A stretch of DNA of 36,142 nt from CAZUMH01 sp964621645 (GTDB lineage Bacteria > Zhuqueibacterota > QNDG01 > JAGLOF01), in the NCBI GenBank assembly GCA_964621645.1, contig CAZUMH010000024.1:1-36142 (forward strand), given 5' to 3'. The notes under the pieces are model-generated. The model was not told the DNA's origin, made no database searches, and saw only the letters and a program-made list of their open reading frames with translations. Both the position numbers and the translations under genes were made by a program. Below, in pieces: positions 31,836-36,142 of this stretch (its first letter is position 1; each line of letters starts with the position of its first letter).

Positions 31836-32284
31836 TCGCCTTCCTCTTTGAAAAAATGGTTCCTTTCCCTATCCATCTTGCGGCGCTCCTTTTTAGTGGG
31901 GCGGCCCTTGTAACGCGGTTTCAAACGCTTATATGTCTTATTATAAAGAGAAACAAGAACAGTATCTTCACTGCTGAGACGGTCTTCGGGTGTATCCTCC
32001 CGGTAGAGCAGCCGGGCTTCGGAATAGGGCAGTCCACGGCTGGCCAGGCCCAGGATCTCGAGTTTGCGGTAGCGGCCGCCCTGAAAGACGAGAATTTCGT
32101 CCCCCACTCGGATTTCCTTGTGGGATTTGGCGGTTTCACCGTTCACCTTTACTTTCCTGCCGTTGCAGGCCCGGGCCGCCTGGGAGCGGGTTTTGTAAAA
32201 CCTGGCGGCGTTCAGCCAGCAATCCAGGCGCACGCTCTCCTGATTTTCTTCGTTTAGATGTTCTTTCATTATATCAGTAAACAT
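31832..32284 (-). CDS. hslR: S4-domain RNA-binding protein (Hsp15/HslR type)
   Basis: 150 residues from the Met at 32284; Met at 32269 is nearly as likely. The S4 domain covers VRLDCWLNAARFYKTRSQAARACNG split by turns, then VKVNGETAKSHKEIRVGDEI. A basic C-terminal tail (YKRLKPRYKGRPTKKERRKM) is typical of Hsp15, which in E. coli recycles stalled 50S subunits carrying peptidyl-tRNA. The frame is open to 32464, but that part is not family-like. Neither start has a strong ribosome site. A 27-codon ORF in another frame (32369-32286) ends 1 base before the Met codon and might be a leader peptide. First gene of the four-gene operon. Confidence 0.88.
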   Translation of the reverse strand: MFTDIMKEHLNEENQESVRLDCWLNAARFYKTRSQAARACNGRKVKVNGETAKSHKEIRVGDEILVFQGGRYRKLEILGLASRGLPYSEARLLYREDTPEDRLSSEDTVLVSLYNKTYKRLKPRYKGRPTKKERRKMDRERNHFFKEEGE

Positions 32285-32363
32285 ACTAAATTCCCGGATC
32301 AGATGCAACCGGAGGAAGGAGATCCCGGTCCGGCGGTCCCGAATGAAGACAACGGAATTTTCC

Positions 32364-32392
32364 TTGCATCTCCCCTGAAAAATAATTAAAAT
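32364..32392 (+). promoter_or_regulatory. Promoter of the POT-family transporter gene
   Basis: TTGCAT (32364-32369), 17-base spacer, TAAAAT (32387-32392), about 50 bases before the ATG at 32446. It overlaps the -10 of the divergent operon promoter by two bases. Confidence 0.6.
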
Positions 32393-32419
32393 TTTAACAC
32401 GGATTCGTTGCCCTGTCCA
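32391..32419 (-). promoter_or_regulatory. Divergent promoter of the hslR operon
   Basis: TGGACA (32419-32414), 17-base spacer, TAAAAT (32396-32391), giving a leader of about 100 bases before the hslR start at 32284. The two -10 boxes overlap, so the divergent promoters are likely to compete. Confidence 0.55.
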
Positions 32420-32445
32420 GGAATCAATAAAGGAAAGGAACCCGC

Positions 32446-33735
32446 ATGGAAAAGAGAACCCCATTCCCGCCCGTGTTCTGGGCCGCCAACATGGTTGAAG
32501 TGCTGGAACGGTTCGCCTACTACGGCATTTACATGGGATTCGGTATCTACATGGAGTACCTGGGTTACAGCAAGGCTCAATTGGGAATCATTCAATCGGT
32601 TTTTCTCTTCTTTTCTTATGTGATACCGGTTTTTTCCGGGACCTTCGCCGACCGTTACGGATTCAAGAAAGTATTTATTGTCTCATATCTCGCCTACCTG
32701 CCCTCTATCCTTCTCCTTATTTTAACCAAATCTTTCTCCGGGATAGCGCTTACCATGCTCAGCATTGGCCTGGCGGCGGGAATCTTCAAGCCGCTGGTGT
32801 CCGGTACGGTGCGGGCCGTCACCGACAAGACCAACAAGACGCTTGGATTCGGCATCTTTTATGCCATGGTTAATGTCGGTGCTTCTTTCGGTCCCGTGGT
32901 CATGGGCAAGCTACGGGCTATTTCCTGGGATCGTGCCTTTATCGCGGCCGCTGCGGCCATAGCGGCCATGCTGCTGGTAACGATCTTTTTCTATAAAGAA
33001 CCCGAGAGGCAGATTGAGGGAACGACGCTGTCCAAGAAATTTTCCGAGATGTGGGTGGCGCTTTCGGATATAAAATTCGCCCTCTTCCTGGTACTCCTGG
33101 GTGTTTTCTTCTGGCTGCCCTTCTGGGCCTTCTTTAATTTGCTGGCCATGTATGTGGACAGGAACCTGGATACGGTCAAGCTCTATCTTGATATAAAATC
33201 GGTGCTGGGCAGCCCGGTGGCCAACTTTCTTTCCAGGGTGGATGAGGACGGGAACAGACGTCTTCTGGGAGAGACGATTTCACACTCCGGGTATATCATC
33301 ATGGTCTTCCAGGTATTGGTGTCGCGGATCGCGGAACGCTTCAGGGCCATCCCCACCTTCAGCACCGGCCTGTTCATTTCCACTGCCGGTTTTCTCTTGT
33401 TGGCCTACTCCCGCATTGGCAGTGTTTCCTGGGTTTTTCTGGGAATTTTTCTTTTCGCAGTGGGAGAGATGGTCTCATCTCCCCGCATTCAGGAATACAT
33501 TACCTGGCTCGCTCCCAAAGAGAAGGCGGGACTCTACATGGGCACCAACTTCCTGGCTATCGGATTGGGGGGAACACTGAGCGGATTCACCTATACTTCT
33601 CTATACGGCTTTTTTCTGAATCTGGATCACCCTGAATTCACCTGGTTTATTCTGGCACTGCACGTGCTTCTTGGTATCGTAGTTCTCAATCTCTATACCA
33701 GGCGCGTTGGTGAATTCCAGGAAAGGGAGGAATAA
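32446..33735 (+). CDS. POT/PTR2-family proton-coupled oligopeptide transporter-like MFS protein
   Basis: 429 residues, about 12 membrane segments. The N-terminus has VEVLERFAYYG, the E-x-x-E-R motif of proton-coupled oligopeptide transporters (Glu18, Glu21, Arg22), then SGTFADRYGFKKV, the MFS loop-2 motif, and GIFKPLVSGTV. The ATG at 32446 follows AAAGGAAAGGAA. POT proteins import di- and tripeptides with protons; with exported peptidases in the window (C25, M14) peptide uptake is a reasonable but unproven role. Single gene with its own promoter and terminator, divergent from the hslR operon. Confidence 0.88.
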   Translation: MEKRTPFPPVFWAANMVEVLERFAYYGIYMGFGIYMEYLGYSKAQLGIIQSVFLFFSYVIPVFSGTFADRYGFKKVFIVSYLAYLPSILLLILTKSFSGIALTMLSIGLAAGIFKPLVSGTVRAVTDKTNKTLGFGIFYAMVNVGASFGPVVMGKLRAISWDRAFIAAAAAIAAMLLVTIFFYKEPERQIEGTTLSKKFSEMWVALSDIKFALFLVLLGVFFWLPFWAFFNLLAMYVDRNLDTVKLYLDIKSVLGSPVANFLSRVDEDGNRRLLGETISHSGYIIMVFQVLVSRIAERFRAIPTFSTGLFISTAGFLLLAYSRIGSVSWVFLGIFLFAVGEMVSSPRIQEYITWLAPKEKAGLYMGTNFLAIGLGGTLSGFTYTSLYGFFLNLDHPEFTWFILALHVLLGIVVLNLYTRRVGEFQEREE

Positions 33736-34087
33736 ACAACCACGATTATACCCAAGCACTTCCCCCTGAACTTACCGGGCGATACCGGGACATCCTCTGA
33801 TTGGATTTCCCGGTATTTTTTTACCCCGCTCCCCCCGTTAGATTTTTTGGTATACGGTTTGCCTCTAACTGGATTACTCCTGGTAAAACAGTGTTACTGG
33901 GAGACGGAGAAATCTTTTAAAGCAAGGGTAATAAACGAAAAAACAATAAGATGCGGTAATAAGAGAATGAAAGCATCCCAGCAGATGTATGGAACTGATG
34001 ATTTTCAACCTGAAGGTGTGGGATTGCAAAAAGAGATAATGACAGCGATGAAATCTCCCATCTTTTTCAGGGGAAGGAGTGTGGTAA
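33736..34087. other. Intergenic region after the POT gene
   Basis: Contains the terminator at 33782-33822 and nothing else I can support. An 84-codon open frame at 33847-34101 (plus) and an 83-codon frame on the minus strand have no ribosome site and no protein-like composition. AAGGAG at 34074-34079 is the ribosome site for the next gene. No clear promoter was found. Confidence 0.5.
33782..33822 (+). terminator. Rho-independent terminator of the POT gene
   Basis: ATACCGGGA (33782-33790) pairs with TCCCGGTAT (33808-33816) around a 17-base loop and is followed by a run of seven T to 33822. It lies 46 bases after the stop at 33735. Confidence 0.85.
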
Positions 34088-34408
34088 ATGATGAGTTCTA
34101 GCGGAAAAGCCACCTTTTTCATCACCTATAAAAATATCATGCGCAGCGGCAAGCAGATGGACGATTTTATCCAGTGGCTGTCAGAGGCCTGGCCGGAGCA
34201 GCAGAAATGGGGTGCCCAGGATGTCCGTTTCTGGCGTGACGGGAAAGAGGGTGTTGTCGTCTGTCAGTACACGGTAAAGGATGTTTCCTATTGGATCAAG
34301 ATGGCTCAGGGCAGGGCGGGAGATGCTGTCAGCCGGGCCTTGAACAAAGTGGTGGACCTGGACAGGATGTCACTGAAGATTACCCGTGCCGGTGAATGGA
34401 AAGCCTAA
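34088..34408 (+). CDS. Small unknown protein upstream of the sensor kinase
   Basis: 106 residues, ATG at 34088 (or the next codon, 34091) with AAGGAG eight bases upstream. No signal peptide or membrane segment. The alternating pattern ATFFITYKNIM, DDFIQWLSEAWPEQQKW, DVRFWRDGKEGVVVCQYTV, VSYWIKMAQG suggests a beta-alpha-beta-beta ferredoxin-like fold as in dimeric alpha/beta-barrel proteins, but I recognise no family. It ends 14 bases before the kinase start, so it is probably co-transcribed and may be functionally linked to the signalling pathway. Confidence 0.7.
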   Translation: MMSSSGKATFFITYKNIMRSGKQMDDFIQWLSEAWPEQQKWGAQDVRFWRDGKEGVVVCQYTVKDVSYWIKMAQGRAGDAVSRALNKVVDLDRMSLKITRAGEWKA

Positions 34409-34422
34409 TTCGGGAAGTGGCC

Positions 34423-36142
34423 ATGATAAATAATTTTATTGATAAATATTTTTCGGGCGGTTCCGCCATGGGATTGTCCTTCTTCTGGACAGCCTCGAAG
34501 TTCGAGAAGGATTTTGAAGAAGAACGTCAGGAGCTTCTCAATAAATCGGTTGCCATCGGATCTATTCTGGGTGCGGTTCTTGTACCTCTGTTCGGAATTC
34601 TCGATATTGTTTTTAAAGCGCATCAGCTGCAGACTTTTTTCATTATCCGACTCATTGTGACGGCAGGATGCATAATGATCTTCTGGCTGACCAAGAAACA
34701 AATTGGACAGAAATATCCCTATCAGCTGGGGGCGATTCTGACGCTCATCGTGGCAGGCTCTATTGCCCTCATGTGCCGTATTGACCAGGGTCCGGTGGAT
34801 CGGTACTATGCCGGTATCAATTTGCCCTTGCTGGGATTCGGTATGCTCCTCCCCCTGACGCTGGTGGAGGGTATTATTATTTTGTCAACTGGTTGGCTGG
34901 TATATTTCATTCCGAATTTACTGATCCTTGCTCCCGCGCAAGTGGGCATATTTACCAGCAATAATTTCTTTATGATCTCCACGATTATTATCGCCCTGGC
35001 AAGTTCCCAGTTTCATCTGCATCAGCGACGCTTGTCATGGATGGCAAGTAAGCGGCTTAAATTGGCGCATAAGCGCATCAAGGAACACGCTAATGATTTG
35101 GAAAAAGAGGTGGAAGAAAGAAGCCGCCAGCTTATCCAGTCAGAACGGCTGGCCGTGGTGGGCCAACTGGCCGGAGGGATAGCCCATGATTTTAACAATA
35201 TTCTCACTGCTATTCTGGGAGCCTGCCAGCTGGCGATGGATTCACTGCCTAAGACGCATCCGGTGTCGGAAGATCTGGACTCAATTTTCAAAGTGGGTAA
35301 TCGTGCAGCCGAGCTGGTGAAGCAGCTTTTGGCATTCAGCCGCAAGCAGATTTTGCAGCCCAGAATCGTCTGCCTCAATGATATAATCAAAGATGTTAGA
35401 AAAATGCTGGATCACCTCATTGGTGAGAATGTTGAATTGGAAGTTGATCTGGAGCCGAATCTGGGAAAGGTAAAGGTTGATCCGGTGCAAGTCGAGCAGA
35501 TTATTTTCAATCTGGCTGTGAACGCCCGGGATGCCATGAAGAACGGAGGCAAGCTTACTATACAAACCTCTATCGCGGATCTGGACGAAGTGTACTGCCG
35601 TATGGGCAAACTATCCCTGAAGCCCGGGCGGTATATCCGCCTGACCGTCATCGATAACGGCGAAGGAATGAACAAGGAAATCAAGGGAAAAATATTCGAG
35701 CCCTTCTTTACCACGAAAAGTAAAGAGCGGGGGACAGGTCTGGGACTTTCATCGGTATATGGTATCGTGAAGCAAAGCCGGGGTGATATCATCGTCTACA
35801 GCGAAGTGGGAAAAGGGACAGTCTTTAAAATTTATCTGCCACTGATCACCAGGAAAGAGATGAAGGAAGAAAGGAAGAGGAAGATGAGTATCATTCCAGA
35901 AGGAAAAGAAACCATCCTGCTGGTGGAAGATGAAGAGCAGGTACGAAAATTAACGGCACGTATTCTGGAACGGCAAGGATACAGGGTTCTGCAGGCCGAA
36001 GAAGGAGCTGTCGCCCTGGAGATGGTAAAACGCCATGAGGGCCATATCGATTTGCTGTTAACCGATATTGTCATGCCGAACATGAACGGACCTGTCCTGG
36101 CTGACCAAATAAGACAAATAGAATCGGGAGTAAAGGTGCTTT
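34423..36142 (+). CDS. Hybrid sensor histidine kinase with membrane sensor domain and receiver (C-terminus cut by window edge)
   Basis: Open from the ATG at 34423 to the right edge (573 codons, no stop). Residues 43-198 hold five or six membrane segments forming a membrane-embedded sensor with no large periplasmic loop. A charged coiled-coil (about 205-245) leads to the HisKA domain with GGIAHDFNN (phospho-acceptor His255). The ATPase domain has NLAVNARDAM (N box, from about 363), DNGEGM (G1), FEPFFTTK (F box) and GTGLGLSSVYGIVKQ (G2), then a fused receiver from about 495: ILLVEDEEQV and LLTDIVMPNMNG (phosphorylated Asp548). The receiver is incomplete at the edge. The HDFNN/ARDAM wording is that of PAS-type hybrid kinases common in Deltaproteobacteria and FCB bacteria. 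Start has a weak GGAAG site. Confidence 0.92.
   Translation, partial: MINNFIDKYFSGGSAMGLSFFWTASKFEKDFEEERQELLNKSVAIGSILGAVLVPLFGILDIVFKAHQLQTFFIIRLIVTAGCIMIFWLTKKQIGQKYPYQLGAILTLIVAGSIALMCRIDQGPVDRYYAGINLPLLGFGMLLPLTLVEGIIILSTGWLVYFIPNLLILAPAQVGIFTSNNFFMISTIIIALASSQFHLHQRRLSWMASKRLKLAHKRIKEHANDLEKEVEERSRQLIQSERLAVVGQLAGGIAHDFNNILTAILGACQLAMDSLPKTHPVSEDLDSIFKVGNRAAELVKQLLAFSRKQILQPRIVCLNDIIKDVRKMLDHLIGENVELEVDLEPNLGKVKVDPVQVEQIIFNLAVNARDAMKNGGKLTIQTSIADLDEVYCRMGKLSLKPGRYIRLTVIDNGEGMNKEIKGKIFEPFFTTKSKERGTGLGLSSVYGIVKQSRGDIIVYSEVGKGTVFKIYLPLITRKEMKEERKRKMSIIPEGKETILLVEDEEQVRKLTARILERQGYRVLQAEEGAVALEMVKRHEGHIDLLLTDIVMPNMNGPVLADQIRQIESGVKVL

Noticed and set aside
33847..34101. 84-codon plus-strand frame before the small unknown gene
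   Set aside because: It has no ribosome site, starts inside the terminator-proximal AT-rich spacer and overlaps the better-supported start at 34088.
1..36142. CRISPR arrays, tRNA or rRNA genes, insertion sequences, integrases, attachment sites
   Set aside because: I looked for regularly spaced repeats, cloverleaf-like stretches, transposase motifs and flanking direct repeats and found none; the only repeats are the hairpin units listed.

Overview
The window looks like a draft-quality scaffold of a bacterial chromosome: about 35 dense protein genes, no rRNA, tRNA, phage or insertion sequence, and one 10-base run of N at 22541-22550. Three features point towards the FCB superphylum (KSB1, Calditrichota, Marinimicrobia or a similar uncultured lineage): a very large gingipain/PorU-like C25 protease with an 'NYPNP...G.YLYK' C-terminal secretion domain, a fused DAK2-DegV protein, and lipoprotein/periplasm-type genes (so two membranes). 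This is inference from gene content; no phylogenetic marker gene lies in the window. TGA is an ordinary stop in several genes here (for example 4317-4319, 13069-13071, 23048-23050).

Layout. 1-633: membrane protein cut by the left edge. 919-1635: glycerophosphodiester phosphodiesterase, followed by a hairpin-rich gap. 2121-9457: tight plus-strand run of a lipoprotein amidohydrolase, a PPOX-like flavoprotein, a CDF metal exporter and the C25 protease. 9470-9760: gap with two copies of a double-hairpin repeat. 9855-14333: exported M14 metallopeptidase, then YigZ and a CorC/HlyC-type membrane protein coupled by ATGA. 14330-17794 (minus): unknown 596-residue protein, zinc-ribbon protein and CPBP membrane protease. 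18164-18742: decayed gene whose frame is restored by two homopolymer corrections. 18943-21329 (minus): PrxQ/Bcp peroxiredoxin and the DAK2-DegV fusion. 21585-23514: MATE exporter plus MarR repressor with a palindromic operator on the promoter; the MATE gene is broken by the N gap. 23571-25286 (minus): exported thioredoxin-fold/TPR protein with an in-frame UGA. 25468-28700 (minus): small membrane protein, then an operon of GNAT-like protein, nitroreductase and 3-methyladenine glycosylase. 28889-29599: DUF3592-like protein. 29657-32284 (minus): four-gene operon of S4 RNA-binding protein, 2-hydroxyacid dehydrogenase, endonuclease III and DUF985 cupin. 32446-33735: POT-family transporter, divergent from that operon. 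34088-36142: small unknown protein and a hybrid sensor kinase cut by the right edge.

The most interesting locus is 23571-25286. A strong ribosome site, a clean signal peptide and a thioredoxin-like domain run straight through a UGA codon (25130-25128) at the redox-active position, with Cys five residues later. Sixteen bases after the UGA is a perfect 8-bp hairpin whose loop region reads GGGUC, close to the apical loop of the E. coli fdhF SECIS. I read this as a selenocysteine-containing periplasmic thioredoxin-TPR protein of a family I do not recognise. Secondary points are the paired-hairpin repeat, the FakA-FakB-like fusion, the MATE/MarR operator and an apparently chimeric contig junction inside the MATE gene.
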